64,000 nucleotides of DNA, from contig NZ_JADMLG010000006.1 in NCBI RefSeq assembly GCF_015674855.1, forward strand, positions 1-64,000, in the 5' to 3' direction. Under the pieces are notes generated by a model. It was not told where the DNA came from. It did not search any database and was given only the letters and a program-made list of their open reading frames with translations. Below are positions 17,090 through 26,949 of this stretch, in pieces. How positions within the stretch are numbered: position 1 is the first letter of the stretch; every line of letters starts with the position of its first letter. The DNA comes from Nocardia bovistercoris (GTDB lineage Bacteria > Actinomycetota > Actinomycetes > Mycobacteriales > Mycobacteriaceae). A program made the position numbers and the translations under genes.

Positions 17090-17803
17090 TCAGCAGTTCG
17101 GCTGGAAGGGGTAGCAGCCTTGCCGAGTGGTCGTGGTCGGAGCGGGTGGCGGGACCGGCGCCGGGGGGATCGACGCGGATGGTGCGGGCGGGGACGGCGC
17201 TTGGCTGGTTCGCGGCGCGGGTGGAGGTATGACCGGCGCCTCGACGGTCGTAGCGGTGACGGTCTGGTTGCCGGGCGGCTCCTGGGAGACGCCGTCGCGC
17301 GCGAGCAGCCAGATCACGCCGCCGATCACCGCGAGCACGACGACCGCCGCGACGATGACGATCAGCGGCGCGATTCGCCTACGCGCGGGCGCAGGCGCGG
17401 CCGCGGCTTCGGCCTGCGTGTCGGAGATGCCGCCGGGCAGACCCTCGGGAGCCTCGATCGTTTCGGAGGCCGACGCGGGCGGACCGGGAGGCGGGGCGAT
17501 CGTCGCACCCGAGGGCGGTGCGGCGGGCGAGTCGACCGGCGGCGGCGCGGACACCGGGTCATCCACGGGCGTAGCCGCCAGTGGATTGCCGGGTGCGACG
17601 AGCGGGCGCGAAGGCAGCGGCGCGGCAGGGGTGTCGGGGCGCGCGGGAATGAGCGGCGGATCCGCGGGGGGCGGCGCGTTTTCGGCGGGGTCGGTGTCCG
17701 CCGCGGGCTCGCCCGACGATTTCGCGGGACGACTGGACTCGGGACCGACCGGTGGCTGTGCGGACAATGACCTCTCCGGAGCGCGCGAAAACAGGGGCGA
17801 CAC
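17090..17803 (-). CDS. Pro/Ala-rich single-pass membrane protein
   Basis: This 237-residue protein is not assignable to a characterised family. Residues 1-140 are an acidic, Pro/Ala-rich cytoplasmic arm. A membrane helix (RRRIAPLIVIVAAVVVLAVI, about 145-165) is preceded by three Arg, so the N-terminus should stay inside. Outside lies a Pro/Thr-rich stalk that ends in RQGCYPFQPNC, where two Cys could form a disulfide. The layout resembles actinobacterial membrane-anchored wall or signalling proteins. The exact start is uncertain because the low-complexity N-terminus offers no conserved anchor. Confidence 0.6.
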   Translation of the reverse strand: MSPLFSRAPERSLSAQPPVGPESSRPAKSSGEPAADTDPAENAPPPADPPLIPARPDTPAAPLPSRPLVAPGNPLAATPVDDPVSAPPPVDSPAAPPSGATIAPPPGPPASASETIEAPEGLPGGISDTQAEAAAAPAPARRRIAPLIVIVAAVVVLAVIGGVIWLLARDGVSQEPPGNQTVTATTVEAPVIPPPAPRTSQAPSPPAPSASIPPAPVPPPAPTTTTRQGCYPFQPNC

Positions 17804-17933
17804 CGGACATTACGCAGGTTCGGGCACAAGCGTACCGGCAGGGGGCGCGGAACCGGCCGAAAGCCGCTCGGAATACAGGATTTTCCGAGGTAGCGGGAAC
17901 AGGTTCGAACCCGCGCCGAGTCGTCGCGGCGAC

Positions 17934-18764
17934 TCAGGGCGCGATCGGCTGGAACGGACGCAATTCGTCGTGCCCCGAACGGACCACGCCCGCCGAGGAT
18001 TCCCGCACCTCGTGCCACGCTCCAGGCAGGTCACGCAGCGGCTCGGACACCACGAAACGCGCTTCGGCGCCCAGTTCACGCAGCGCCTTCACCTCGGGAT
18101 GCAGTGCGCGCACCTTGTCGACGTCGTTGGAGTAGAACAGCGAACGCGACTGCCGCAGCGTGGAGTAGCGGAAGAACCACATGGATTCGCCGTCGGTGGT
18201 CGCGACGGTCATCTGCACGGAGTCCTCGACGCGGTGTTCCCGTGCGACCTGTTCGACGAGTCCGACGGCGCGGGCGACGGCGGTGAACGGATCGTCGGTG
18301 AGCCCGAAGGTGAGCGCGAGGTAGAACAGCACCTCGGAGTCGGTGGAGCCTTCGATGTCGGCGAACATCTCGGGGGCGACGGCGGTCACGAGGTCGCGTT
18401 TGTAGCCGTGGAAGCCGTGCAGCGCGCCGTTGTGCATCCACAGCCAGTTCCCGTACCGGAACGGGTGGCAGTTGCTGCGCTGCACCGGGGTGCCGGTGGA
18501 GGAGCGCACGTGCGCGAAGAACAGCGAGGTGCGCACCTGGGCCGCGATCTCGCGCAGGTTGCGGTCGTTCCACGCGGGTTCGATGTTCTTGAACACCGCG
18601 GGGCGTGCGCTTTCGCCGTACCAGCCGATGCCGAATCCGTCGCCGTTGGTCGTCGTCGCCCCGAGTTCGGAGTGCAGGCTCTGATCGATCAGCGAGTGCA
18701 CCGGCCGGAACAGCAGGTCCTCGGCCAGCAGGGGCTCACCGGAATAAGCCATCCACCTGCACAT
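17934..18764 (-). CDS. Class II glutamine amidotransferase (EgtC-like)
   Basis: This 276-residue protein begins MCRWMAYSG, placing Cys2 as the N-terminal nucleophile after Met removal, which fixes the start. Further class II amidotransferase motifs are NGDGFGIGWYG, FFAHVRSSTG and HPFRYGNWLWMHNGAL. The family includes EgtC, the gamma-glutamyl hydrolase of ergothioneine synthesis. No egtA, egtB or egtD gene is adjacent, so a separate YafJ-like role is equally possible. It is divergent from the DUF35/thiolase operon. Confidence 0.85.
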   Translation of the reverse strand: MCRWMAYSGEPLLAEDLLFRPVHSLIDQSLHSELGATTTNGDGFGIGWYGESARPAVFKNIEPAWNDRNLREIAAQVRTSLFFAHVRSSTGTPVQRSNCHPFRYGNWLWMHNGALHGFHGYKRDLVTAVAPEMFADIEGSTDSEVLFYLALTFGLTDDPFTAVARAVGLVEQVAREHRVEDSVQMTVATTDGESMWFFRYSTLRQSRSLFYSNDVDKVRALHPEVKALRELGAEARFVVSEPLRDLPGAWHEVRESSAGVVRSGHDELRPFQPIAP

Positions 18765-18874
18765 ACATCGATTGAACCACTTCCGGGGGCATCGGGGCCA
18801 GCATCGAAGGGGACCCCACCCGGTCCACGTTCCCGCTCGACGGTTGACGCTACCCCCGCCCCATGGAAACCTGT

Positions 18875-18911
18875 ATTCTCCAAATGAGAATATGATTCTC
18901 TAACTGAGATA
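18875..18911. promoter_or_regulatory. Tandem palindromic operator upstream of DUF35/thiolase operon
   Basis: ATTCTC-caaat-GAGAAT (18875-18891) is a perfect dyad and ATTCTC-taact-GAGATA (18895-18911) repeats it with one change, 20 bases downstream, about two helical turns. A TATGAT at 18891-18896 between them could be a -10 element. Such paired dyads fit two TetR- or GntR-type dimers on one face. No regulator gene is adjacent. Confidence 0.6.
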
Positions 18912-19031
18912 ACGGATGAACATCGTCAGGGTCCCAGTGCCCGCCTCCCGTGCGGAGCGGGCACGGATCGCGGATGTCCGTTCGTCGGTGCTCACCGAAC
19001 CGACAGCAGAACAGCGACACAGGAGGACGAA

Positions 19032-19448
19032 GTGGCGATAGCGTTGGCGCCGGACGTTTCGACGTGGCCCGAAGAGAACCCGCAGCTGATAGGAAGCCGC
19101 TGCAACCAGTGCAGCGCCACCACCTGGCCCCGCCAACAGCGATGCCCGCAATGCAGCGGCGACGACCTGGCCGAGATCAAACTGCCCCGCACCGGAACCC
19201 TGATCGCCTGGACCACCCAGGGATTCGTGCCCAAACTGCCGTACGCGGGCAAGGAGAACGCCGACAACTTCCAGCCGTTCGGCATCGGCCTGGTCCAGCT
19301 CGGCGACGTGGTCCGCGTGGAGACCCGCCTCACCGAGAGCGATCCCGCCGTCCTGAAGACAGGGATGGACGTCGAGCTGACCTTCGTCCCCCTGTACGTC
19401 GACGACTCCGGCGAAGAGGTCATGACCGTCGCCTTCAAGCCGGTCTGA
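19032..19448 (+). CDS. DUF35 zinc-ribbon/OB-fold protein (thiolase partner)
   Basis: This 138-residue protein has a rubredoxin-like zinc ribbon (SRCNQCSATTWPRQQRCPQC) followed by an OB-fold acyl-CoA-associating domain (TGTLIAWTTQGFVPKL). DUF35 proteins form complexes with SCP-x/Ltp-type thiolases and hydratases or aldolases in sterol and fatty-acid side-chain degradation. AGGAGG lies five bases upstream of the GTG at 19032, which decides the start. The thiolase gene follows 31 bases later, so the two products probably form a heteromeric enzyme. Confidence 0.9.
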   Translation: MAIALAPDVSTWPEENPQLIGSRCNQCSATTWPRQQRCPQCSGDDLAEIKLPRTGTLIAWTTQGFVPKLPYAGKENADNFQPFGIGLVQLGDVVRVETRLTESDPAVLKTGMDVELTFVPLYVDDSGEEVMTVAFKPV

Positions 19449-19479
19449 CGGCCCGGACACCACAGCAGAGGAGAGATCT

Positions 19480-20622
19480 ATGAACGACGTTGCCATCATC
19501 GGCGTCGGTCTGCACCCGTTCGGCCGCTTCTCGAAGACGGCCATCGAGATGGGCGCCGAAGCCATTCAGCTCGCGCTCGAGGACGCGGGCGTGCAGTGGA
19601 AGGACATCCAGTTCGGATTCGGCGGCAGCTACGAGGTGAGCAACCCCGACGCCGTCACCCGCCTGGTCGGTCTCACCGGCATCCCGTTCACCAACGTGTT
19701 CAACGCGTGCGCCACCGCCGCCAGCTCCATCGAACAGACCGCGGAGGCGATCCGCTCCGGCCGCTACGACATGGGCATCGCGGTCGGCATGGACAAGCAT
19801 CCGCGCGGCGCGTTCACCGACGACCCGGCCAAACTCGGCCTGCCGTCCTGGTACGCGGAGAACGGCCAGTTCGTCACCACCAAGTTCTTCGGCATCAAGA
19901 CCAACCGCTACCTCGAACAGCACGGCATCTCGCAGCGCACCCTCGCCAAGATCGCCGCCAAGAACTTCCGCAACGGCGCGCTCAACCCGAACGCGTTCCG
20001 GCGCAAGCCGATCTCCGAGGACGAGATCCTCAACTCGACGATGCTGAACTACCCGCTCACCCAGTTCATGTTCTGCGCGCCCGACGAAGGCGCGGCCGCC
20101 GTCGTCATGTGCCGCGGCGACCTGGCGGCCCGCTACACCACCAAACCCATCTACCTGCGCTCCAGCGCGATCCGCACCCGCCGCTACGGCGCCTACGAGG
20201 TGCACAGCACCTGGGCCGCGGTCGACGAGGACGTCTCGCCCACCGTCTACGCCTCCCGCGCCGCCTACGAGACCGCGGGCATCGACCCCTCCGACGTCGA
20301 CGTGATCCAACTCCAGGACACCGACGCGGGCTCGGAGCTGGTCCACATGGCCGAGAACGGTTTCTGCAAGGACGGCGAACAGGAGAAACTCCTCGCCGAA
20401 GGCGCCACCGAAATCGGCGGCCGCCTGCCCGTCAACACCGACGGCGGCCTCATCGCCAACGGCGAACCCATCGGCGCCTCCGGCATCCGCCAGGTCTACG
20501 AACTGGTTCAGCAGCTGCGCGGCCAAGCGGGCGACCGCCAGGTCCCCGGCAACCCCAAGGTCGGCTACGCCCAGGTCTACGGCGCCCCCGGCACCGCCGC
20601 CGCCTCCATCCTCACCACCTGA
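19480..20622 (+). CDS. Thiolase-superfamily protein (SCP-x/Ltp lipid-transfer type)
   Basis: This 380-residue thiolase-fold protein starts MNDVAIIGVGLHPFGRF after AGAGGAGAG. The nucleophile Cys lies in NVFNACATAASS, near residue 75. The C-terminal half has the DTDAGSEL and TDGGLIANGEPIGASG segments of Ltp-type thiolases. These act in thiolytic or retro-aldol shortening of acyl-CoA side chains together with DUF35 partners. It is the second gene of the operon controlled by the tandem operator. Substrate class (sterol, branched or aromatic acyl-CoA) is not decided by sequence. Confidence 0.87.
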   Translation: MNDVAIIGVGLHPFGRFSKTAIEMGAEAIQLALEDAGVQWKDIQFGFGGSYEVSNPDAVTRLVGLTGIPFTNVFNACATAASSIEQTAEAIRSGRYDMGIAVGMDKHPRGAFTDDPAKLGLPSWYAENGQFVTTKFFGIKTNRYLEQHGISQRTLAKIAAKNFRNGALNPNAFRRKPISEDEILNSTMLNYPLTQFMFCAPDEGAAAVVMCRGDLAARYTTKPIYLRSSAIRTRRYGAYEVHSTWAAVDEDVSPTVYASRAAYETAGIDPSDVDVIQLQDTDAGSELVHMAENGFCKDGEQEKLLAEGATEIGGRLPVNTDGGLIANGEPIGASGIRQVYELVQQLRGQAGDRQVPGNPKVGYAQVYGAPGTAAASILTT

Positions 20623-20636
20623 TTCATCCCGGCGAC

Positions 20637-20681
20637 CCGGCCTCCGCCACGGCATTCACCACAGGCCGTGGCGGAGGCCGG
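20637..20681. terminator. Strong bidirectional hairpin terminator
   Basis: Arms 20637-20653 and 20665-20681 are perfect inverted complements over 17 bp (GGCCTCCGCCACGGC against GCCGTGGCGGAGGCC within them), with an 11-base loop. It lies 14 bases after the thiolase stop and before the convergent ketoacyl synthase gene. Confidence 0.75.
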
Positions 20682-20816
20682 TCACCGGACTTCATCGCGT
20701 TGCCTTCCGAACGATCGCCGCGCAGGTCCCCGCCCGCACCGAGGCCGTCATCGGATCGCCGAATGTCCGTGCCCGATCACCACCGGTATGTGCCCGCATC
20801 ACACGGCGATACCGGC

Positions 20817-22076
20817 TCAGTAGCGGCCGAAGGCGAGGGCGACGTTGTGGCCGCCGAAGCCGAAGGAGTTGTTGATCGCGTAGTCGAGGCGGGCGGGGCG
20901 AGGAGCGCCGGTGACTATGTCGAGGTCCACCTCGGGGTCCTTGTCGTCGAGGTTCAGGGTCGGTGGGATGACCTGGTCGCGCAGGCTCAGCACGGTGAGC
21001 ACGGATTCGAGGGCGCCTGCGGCGCCGATGGAATGGCCGAGCGCGGATTTGGGGGCGTAGACCGCGGCGTGGGCGCCGATGGCGCGGGTGATGGCGTTGG
21101 CTTCGGCGATATCGCCGATCGGGGTGCCGGTCGCGTGCGCGTCGACGTGCGCGATGTCCTTGTCGGCCAGGCCCGCGACCCGCAGTGCTCGGGTGATCGC
21201 GCGTGCGGCGCCCGCGCCTTCGGGGTCGGGCGCGACGAGGTGGTAGCCGTCGGAGGTGATGCCGCAGCCGAGCAGTCTTGCGTGGATGGTGGCGCCGCGG
21301 GCTCTGGCGTGCTGTTCGGTCTCGACGACCATGAGCGCTCCGGCTTCGCCGAAGACGAATCCGTCGCGAGCGGTGTCGAACGGGCGCGACGCGGCCTTCG
21401 GGTCGTCGTTGCGCGTGCTCAAAGCGCGCATCATCGCGAACGCGGCCATCGGGACCGGGCCGAGGCAGCCTTCGACGCCGCCGGTGACGACCATGTCGGC
21501 CTCACCCATCACGATCATCTGCCAGGCGCGGGCGATGGCCTCGGATCCCGACGAGCACGCCGAAACCGGCGTCACCACACCGGCGCCCGCCTTCAGTTCG
21601 AGTCCGATCACGGCCGCGGGCCCGTTCGGCATCATCATCTGCACGGCCAGCGGCGAGACTCGCCGGTAGCCGTCGGCGCCGAGGGTGTGGTGGGCGTCGA
21701 CTATCGCGTCGCTGCCGCCCTGGCCGGTTCCGACCGCAACCCCGAGCCGGTTCCGGTCGATGTCAGGGCTGCCCGCATCCGACCAGATCCGGCGACCGAG
21801 CACGGTCGCCAGTTGTTCCACATCGGCCAGGCGACGCATCTCCACGCGAGTCAGCAAGGTCTCCGGTCGGACCTTCAACGATCCGCCGATCCGCACCGGA
21901 AGCTCGTGCTCGGCCACCCACGGCTGCTCGAGCCGCTCGATGCCGGACTCCCCCGCCAACAACCCCGCCCAGGTGCCCTCGACATCACCGGCGATCGATG
22001 TCGACGCCGCCAACGCGGTCACCACCACATCGGGGAACCGGCCGTCGACGGCGAACGGATTGCGAACCTGCGCCAC
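20817..22076 (-). CDS. Beta-ketoacyl-ACP synthase II, KasA/KasB-like
   Basis: This 419-residue condensing enzyme has the KAS catalytic set: Cys in [12 protein letters not shown], His in [11 protein letters not shown] and His in [12 protein letters not shown] near the C-terminus. The opening [17 protein letters not shown] and overall length match mycobacterial KasA/KasB, which extend meromycolate or fatty acyl chains in FAS-II. It stands alone here, not in the usual fabD-acpM-kasA-kasB cluster, so it may be an extra copy for mycolic or specialised lipid synthesis. It is divergent from the receiver gene before the nuo operon. Confidence 0.88.
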   Translation of the reverse strand: MAQVRNPFAVDGRFPDVVVTALAASTSIAGDVEGTWAGLLAGESGIERLEQPWVAEHELPVRIGGSLKVRPETLLTRVEMRRLADVEQLATVLGRRIWSDAGSPDIDRNRLGVAVGTGQGGSDAIVDAHHTLGADGYRRVSPLAVQMMMPNGPAAVIGLELKAGAGVVTPVSACSSGSEAIARAWQMIVMGEADMVVTGGVEGCLGPVPMAAFAMMRALSTRNDDPKAASRPFDTARDGFVFGEAGALMVVETEQHARARGATIHARLLGCGITSDGYHLVAPDPEGAGAARAITRALRVAGLADKDIAHVDAHATGTPIGDIAEANAITRAIGAHAAVYAPKSALGHSIGAAGALESVLTVLSLRDQVIPPTLNLDDKDPEVDLDIVTGAPRPARLDYAINNSFGFGGHNVALAFGRY

Positions 22077-22263
22077 GCGCCCTCCTTCTCTCAGATCTCT
22101 CGAACTGCGGGGCCGTATCAGCCACGCCGCGATCTTCTACCATGTCGGCGCGCCCGAGGCGCGGCTCACCGGTCCGCAGCCGTAGACCCCGCGATCCGAC
22201 GCGCGGGAATCCTTCTCCGTCAACATGCCACGGGCGGCGCGGTCGCGGACGTACCATCCGATC

Positions 22264-22674
22264 GTGGCCGATTCGAATCGTTCCACCCCACTGCGGGTGC
22301 TGGTCTACAGCAACGACGCCGACACTCGGCGCCAGGTGATCCTGGCGCTGGGCAAACACCCGCATCCCGAGCTACCGGCGCTCGAGTACGTCGAAATCGC
22401 TACCGCGCCGGTGGTGATCGAGCACATGGACGCGGGTGGTATCGACCTGGCCATTCTGGACGGCGAGTCGACTCCGGCGGGCGGGCTCGGTATCGCCAAG
22501 CAGCTCAAGGACGAGATCGCCGAGTGCCCACCGGTGCTCGTGTTGACGGGTCGTCCGGACGACGCGTGGTTGGCGAATTGGTCGCGGGCCGAGGCCGCGG
22601 TGGCTCATCCGATCGATCCGATGCGCCTCACCGCGGCGGTGGTCGACCTCCTGCGCTCCCACATCGCCGCCTGA
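22264..22674 (+). CDS. Atypical response-regulator receiver protein (Rv3143-like)
   Basis: This 136-residue single-domain receiver resembles M. tuberculosis Rv3143, which also sits just before nuoA. The phospho-acceptor Asp is kept in DLAILDGE and the Thr in VLVLTGRPDD. The acidic pair after beta-1 reads YSNDAD and the usual Lys-Pro after beta-5 reads His-Pro (AHPIDP). The loss of the Lys argues for altered or absent phosphorylation. The GTG at 22264 fits the relative's length better than an ATG 39 bases upstream. Its position suggests a link to complex I expression or assembly, which is inference. Confidence 0.82.
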   Translation: MADSNRSTPLRVLVYSNDADTRRQVILALGKHPHPELPALEYVEIATAPVVIEHMDAGGIDLAILDGESTPAGGLGIAKQLKDEIAECPPVLVLTGRPDDAWLANWSRAEAAVAHPIDPMRLTAAVVDLLRSHIAA

Positions 22675-23153
22675 TCAATAGCCGATAGGCATCGGATGGT
22701 TCGTGGCGCGCCCACACCGCGCGTGCGCGACCGATGAGAACTCGTCACCAATGGCGAATCCTCCCGGCGCGAATTCGAACACGGCTCCACAGCGCCAACC
22801 CTCTTCGATAGGCGTTGGATATCAACACCCCAGAATGACCATGGCGGCATCATCGCTGACCAACCCCCATGAACGTCACGTGACGCGATTCCTCGATTAC
22901 CTCCGTTTCAGTCATGAATCCCGGTCGCGAATTCGATCAAACACCCCAGGCGAAAGAAGTCGCCCGTTCGAGACCCGGCGGTAATCTGTGCTGTAGCTCA
23001 CACGAGTGCGAGTCCGGTATGAATTCGCATGCCCGGATTCCGCTGACTCACGCCGCGCGGAGCGAGGCCATGGGGCGAGTCCGGAACCCGCACCAAGCCG
23101 TCACCCGTCCCGGCGTCGAGGCGGGGCCGCTCGTAAGGAGGGCAAGCGCAGTC
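22675..23153. other. Promoter and leader region of the nuo operon
   Basis: This 479-base region between the receiver gene and nuoA holds no supported gene. It should contain the nuo promoter. The clearest structure is a 12-base perfect palindrome at 22874-22885. A strong AAGGAGGG at 23135-23142 serves nuoA. I could not assign -35/-10 boxes with confidence. Confidence 0.5.
22874..22885. promoter_or_regulatory. Palindrome in the nuo upstream region
   Basis: CGTCACGTGACG is a perfect 12-base palindrome located 269 bases before the nuoA start. It may be a binding site for a CRP- or bZIP-like dimer; no regulator is identified. Confidence 0.3.
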
Positions 23154-23534
23154 GTGAACATGGAGTTCCCCACTCTCGTCCTCGGCGGGATCGCCGCCGC
23201 GTTCGCCGTATTCTCGGTGATCGCGGCGTCGCTGATCGGCCCGAAGCGCTACAACCGGGCCAAACTCGAGGCCTACGAATGCGGTATCGAACCGACCCCG
23301 CACGCCGTCGCGGGCGGGCCGGGAAACGTTACCGGACAACGCTTCCCGGTGAAGTACTACCTGACCGCCATGCTGTTCATCATCTTCGACATCGAGATCG
23401 TGTTCCTCTACCCGTGGGCCGTCCACTTCGACGCGCTCGGTGTCTTCGGATTCGCCGCGATGGCGTTGTTCATCTTCAACGTCTCGGTGGCCTACGCCTA
23501 CGAATGGCGCCGCGGCGGTCTCAGCTGGGACTGA
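23154..23534 (+). CDS. nuoA: NADH-quinone oxidoreductase subunit A
   Basis: This 126-residue subunit has three membrane helices (about 7-27, 68-88, 94-114) and the family signature YECGIEP plus [15 protein letters not shown]. NuoA belongs to the membrane arm near the quinone site of complex I. The GTG at 23154 is used because AAGGAGGG ends 11 bases upstream; an ATG two codons later is a near alternative. It opens a 13-gene operon whose stops and starts overlap almost throughout. nuoB follows after 55 bases, the largest gap inside the operon. Confidence 0.95.
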   Translation: MNMEFPTLVLGGIAAAFAVFSVIAASLIGPKRYNRAKLEAYECGIEPTPHAVAGGPGNVTGQRFPVKYYLTAMLFIIFDIEIVFLYPWAVHFDALGVFGFAAMALFIFNVSVAYAYEWRRGGLSWD

Positions 23535-23589
23535 CGAGCACGCCGAATCCGTCCCCAAGCCCCACCTTTCGAGAGTGAGAAGTAGTCCG

Positions 23590-24144
23590 ATGGGTCTCGA
23601 AGAGAAACTGCCGAGCGGGTTCCTGCTGAGCACGGTCGAGGATTTCGCCGGATATCTGCGCAAGGGCTCGCTGTGGCCCGCGACATTCGGCCTCGCCTGC
23701 TGCGCCATCGAGATGATGGCCACCGGCGCGGGCCGCTTCGACCTCGCCCGCTTCGGCATGGAGGCGTTCCGCGCCTCGCCGCGGCAGGCGGATCTGATGA
23801 TCGTGGCCGGACGGGTGAGCCAGAAGATGGCGCCGGTGCTGCGGCAGGTCTACGACCAGATGACCGAGCCGAAATGGGTGCTCGCCATGGGCGTATGCGC
23901 GTCCTCGGGCGGCATGTTCAACAATTACGCCATCGTGCAGGGCGTCGACCACGTCGTCCCGGTCGACATCTACCTGCCCGGCTGCCCGCCGCGCCCGGAG
24001 ATGCTGCTCAACGCGATTCTGGCACTGCACGCCAAGATTCAGCAGATGCCACTCGGCGTCAACCGCGAGGAAGCGGTGCGTGCCGCCGAACGAGCCGCCC
24101 TCGACACGACGCCGACCATCCGCATGGAGGGTCTGCTGCGATGA
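23590..24144 (+). CDS. nuoB: NADH-quinone oxidoreductase subunit B
   Basis: This 184-residue peripheral subunit carries the terminal [4Fe-4S] cluster N2 ligands: the tandem Cys pair in [10 protein letters not shown], Cys in GVCASSGG and Cys in LPGCPPRPE. It passes electrons to ubiquinone or menaquinone at the interface with NuoD and NuoH. The ATG at 23590 follows GAGAGTGAGAAG; family N-termini begin [10 protein letters not shown]. Its stop overlaps the nuoC start (ATGA). Confidence 0.96.
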   Translation: MGLEEKLPSGFLLSTVEDFAGYLRKGSLWPATFGLACCAIEMMATGAGRFDLARFGMEAFRASPRQADLMIVAGRVSQKMAPVLRQVYDQMTEPKWVLAMGVCASSGGMFNNYAIVQGVDHVVPVDIYLPGCPPRPEMLLNAILALHAKIQQMPLGVNREEAVRAAERAALDTTPTIRMEGLLR

Positions 24145-24911
24145 CCTTCGACGCTCCCGACAACACCGACACCCGCACCCCGCAGGCCGATATCGACGCC
24201 GCGGCCACGGCCGGACCGGAAGCCACACCGCCCGAACAACCCGCCGAACGCACCGAGATCGTCGGCGTGCGCCGCGGCATGTTCGGCATCTCCGGCACCG
24301 GCGACACCTCCGGCTACGGCCGACTCGTCCGCACGGTCACCATGCCCGGCGGCACCCCAGCCCCCTACGGCGGGTACTTCGACGAGGTCGCCGAAGCCCT
24401 GCGCGCGGCACTGGCCGAACAGGACATCGCACTCACCGACGCGGTCGAGAAAGTGGTGGTCTTCCGCGGTGAACTGACCATGCACGTGCGGCGCGAGCAC
24501 CTGGTCGCGGTCGCGCGGGCCCTGCGCGACGACGCCGCGCTGCGTTTCGAACTGTGCCTCGGCGTGAGCGGCGTGCACTATCCCGACGACGCCGGACGCG
24601 AACTGCACGCGGTGTACCCGCTGATGTCGATCACCCACAACCGCAGGATCCGCCTCGAAGTCGGCGTGCCCGACGACGATCCGCACATCCCGTCGCTCTA
24701 CGCGGTGTATCCGACCACCGACTGGCACGAACGCGAGACCTACGACTTCTTCGGCATCCTCTTCGACGGGCATCCCTCGCTGACCCGCATCACGATGCCC
24801 GACGACTGGCGAGGCCACCCCCAGCGCAAGGACTACCCGCTCGGCGGGATCCCGGTCGAATACAAGGGCGCGCGCATCCCGCCGCCCGACGAGCGGAGGG
24901 CGTACAGCTAG
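24141..24911 (+). CDS. nuoC: NADH-quinone oxidoreductase subunit C
   Basis: This 256-residue peripheral-arm subunit has the 30-kDa subunit signature [17 protein letters not shown] followed by RKDYPLGG. An N-terminal Pro/Thr-rich extension of about 40 residues precedes the conserved part, as in other actinobacteria. It is coupled to nuoB by ATGA and to nuoD by a one-base overlap (TAGTG). NuoC is separate from NuoD here, unlike the NuoCD fusion of enteric bacteria. Confidence 0.95.
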   Translation: MTFDAPDNTDTRTPQADIDAAATAGPEATPPEQPAERTEIVGVRRGMFGISGTGDTSGYGRLVRTVTMPGGTPAPYGGYFDEVAEALRAALAEQDIALTDAVEKVVVFRGELTMHVRREHLVAVARALRDDAALRFELCLGVSGVHYPDDAGRELHAVYPLMSITHNRRIRLEVGVPDDDPHIPSLYAVYPTTDWHERETYDFFGILFDGHPSLTRITMPDDWRGHPQRKDYPLGGIPVEYKGARIPPPDERRAYS

Positions 24912-26242
24912 TGAACGACATCGACACCAGGCCCGGCGCGCGCGATTCCGGGTCGCAACCCACCGTCGTCACCGTCGCGGGACAGGACTGGGACCAGGTC
25001 ACCGACTCACTCGGCGGCTCCGGCGAGGAACGCATCGTCGTCAACATGGGCCCGCAGCATCCCTCGACGCACGGCGTGCTGCGGCTCATCCTCGAGATCG
25101 AGGGCGAGACCGTCACCGAGGCGCGCTGCGGCATCGGCTACCTGCACACCGGCATCGAGAAGAACCTCGAATTCCGGACCTGGACCCAGGGCGTCACCTT
25201 CGTGACCCGCATGGACTACCTTTCCCCGTTCTTCAACGAGACCGCGTACTGCCTCGGCGTGGAGCGACTGCTCGACATCACCGAGCAGATTCCGGAGCGC
25301 GCCACCGTGATCCGGGTGCTGCTGATGGAACTCAACCGCATCTCCTCGCATCTGGTGGCGCTGGCCACCGGCGGCATGGAGATGGGCGCGCTGACCCCGA
25401 TGCTGTTCGGATTCCGCGAGCGCGAACTGATCCTCGACGTCTTCGAGACCATCACCGGCCTGCGCATGAACCACGCGTTCGTGCGCCCCGGCGGACTCGC
25501 GCAGGACCTGCCCGACGACGGTGTGAGCAAGGTGCGCGACCTGCTCGAGCTCATGCCGAAGCGACTGCGCGACATGGAACACCTGCTCACCAGCAACCCG
25601 ATCTGGAAGGCGCGCACCCAGGACGTCGGCTACCTCGACCTCACCGGATGCATGGCGCTCGGCATCACCGGCCCGGTGCTCCGCGCGACCGGCCTGCCCC
25701 ACGACCTGCGCAAGTCGCAGCCGTACTGCGGCTACGAGAACTACGAATTCGACATCCCCACCACCGCGGGCTGCGACTGCTACGGCCGCTACCTGATCCG
25801 CGTGGAGGAGATGAAGGAATCGCTGAAGATCGTCGAACAGTGCCTGGACAAGCTGCGTCCCGGCCCGGTCGTGGTGGACGACAAGAAGATTGCATGGCCG
25901 GCCGACCTGCAACTCGGCCCGGACGGACTCGGCAATTCCCCTCGGCACATCGGAAAGATCATGGGCACCTCCATGGAGGGGTTGATCCACCACTTCAAAC
26001 TGGTCACCGAGGGCATCAGGGTGCCCGCGGGGCAGGTGTACACGGCGGTGGAGTCCCCGCGCGGCGAACTCGGCGTGCACATGGTCAGCGACGGCGGCAC
26101 CCGCCCGTTCCGGGTGCACTACCGCGATCCTTCGTTCACGAATCTGCAAGCGGTGGCGGCGATGTGCGAGGGCGGCATGGTCGCCGACGTGATCGCTTCC
26201 GTCGCCAGCATCGACCCGGTGATGGGTGGTGTCGACCGATGA
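24911..26242 (+). CDS. nuoD: NADH-quinone oxidoreductase subunit D
   Basis: This 443-residue subunit lines the quinone pocket. It has [14 protein letters not shown] with the quinone-site His, [10 protein letters not shown], and [12 protein letters not shown]; the C-terminal ends [10 protein letters not shown] as expected for the 49-kDa family. Its hydrogenase-type cysteines are absent as in all complex I members. The GTG at 24911 overlaps the nuoC stop by one base. Confidence 0.96.
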   Translation: MNDIDTRPGARDSGSQPTVVTVAGQDWDQVTDSLGGSGEERIVVNMGPQHPSTHGVLRLILEIEGETVTEARCGIGYLHTGIEKNLEFRTWTQGVTFVTRMDYLSPFFNETAYCLGVERLLDITEQIPERATVIRVLLMELNRISSHLVALATGGMEMGALTPMLFGFRERELILDVFETITGLRMNHAFVRPGGLAQDLPDDGVSKVRDLLELMPKRLRDMEHLLTSNPIWKARTQDVGYLDLTGCMALGITGPVLRATGLPHDLRKSQPYCGYENYEFDIPTTAGCDCYGRYLIRVEEMKESLKIVEQCLDKLRPGPVVVDDKKIAWPADLQLGPDGLGNSPRHIGKIMGTSMEGLIHHFKLVTEGIRVPAGQVYTAVESPRGELGVHMVSDGGTRPFRVHYRDPSFTNLQAVAAMCEGGMVADVIASVASIDPVMGGVDR

Positions 26243-26949
26243 CCGAGATCCTGCTCAAACTGACCACGCGCCCCGAACCGTATCCCCCGTACGTGCGGGA
26301 ACGGCTCGAAGAGGACGCCGACGAGATCGTGGCCCGCTACCCGCACCCGCGTTCGGCGCTGCTGCCGCTGCTGCACCTGGTGCAGGCCGAGGAGGGCTAC
26401 GTCACCGGCACCGGCATCGAATTCTGCGCCGACACACTCGGATTGACCGGCGCGGAGGTGACCGCCGTCGCCACCTTCTACTCCATGTACCGGCGCACCC
26501 CGACCGGCGACTACCACGTCGGGGTGTGCACCAACACACTGTGCGCGGTCATGGGCGGCGACGCCATCCTCGCCGCGCTCGAGGAACATCTCGGCATCCG
26601 ACACGGGGAGACCACCGAGGACGGCGCGGTCACCCTCGAACACGTGGAATGCAACGCGGCCTGCGATTTCGCGCCGGTCGTGATGATCAACTGGGAGTTC
26701 TTCGACAATCAGACCCCCGAGTCGATGCGGGCGATCGTGGACGCGCTGCGCGCCGGTCAGCGCGTCACCCCGAGCCGGGGCGCGCCGCTGTGCACCTTCA
26801 AGCAGACCGCGCGCATCCTCGCGGGCTTCCCCGACGAGCGCCCCGGCGTGCTCGACGGCGCGGCGGGCGAGGCGTCACTGGCCGGACTCAGGGTCGCGCG
26901 CGAATTGAACATGACCGCGCCGCAACCCAATTCGGAGGGTACGCGATGA
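26239..26949 (+). CDS. nuoE: NADH-quinone oxidoreductase subunit E
   Basis: This 236-residue thioredoxin-fold subunit holds the [2Fe-2S] cluster N1a ligands: two Cys in [12 protein letters not shown] and two in [11 protein letters not shown]. It belongs to the NADH-oxidising module with NuoF and NuoG. Start and stop both overlap the neighbouring genes as ATGA. The C-terminal 60 residues are an actinobacterial extension with no cluster ligands. Confidence 0.95.
   Translation: MTEILLKLTTRPEPYPPYVRERLEEDADEIVARYPHPRSALLPLLHLVQAEEGYVTGTGIEFCADTLGLTGAEVTAVATFYSMYRRTPTGDYHVGVCTNTLCAVMGGDAILAALEEHLGIRHGETTEDGAVTLEHVECNAACDFAPVVMINWEFFDNQTPESMRAIVDALRAGQRVTPSRGAPLCTFKQTARILAGFPDERPGVLDGAAGEASLAGLRVARELNMTAPQPNSEGTR

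Noticed and set aside
17900-17916. AGGTTCGAACCC on the plus strand, again tRNA-like
   Set aside because: It is a short palindrome without any other tRNA element.
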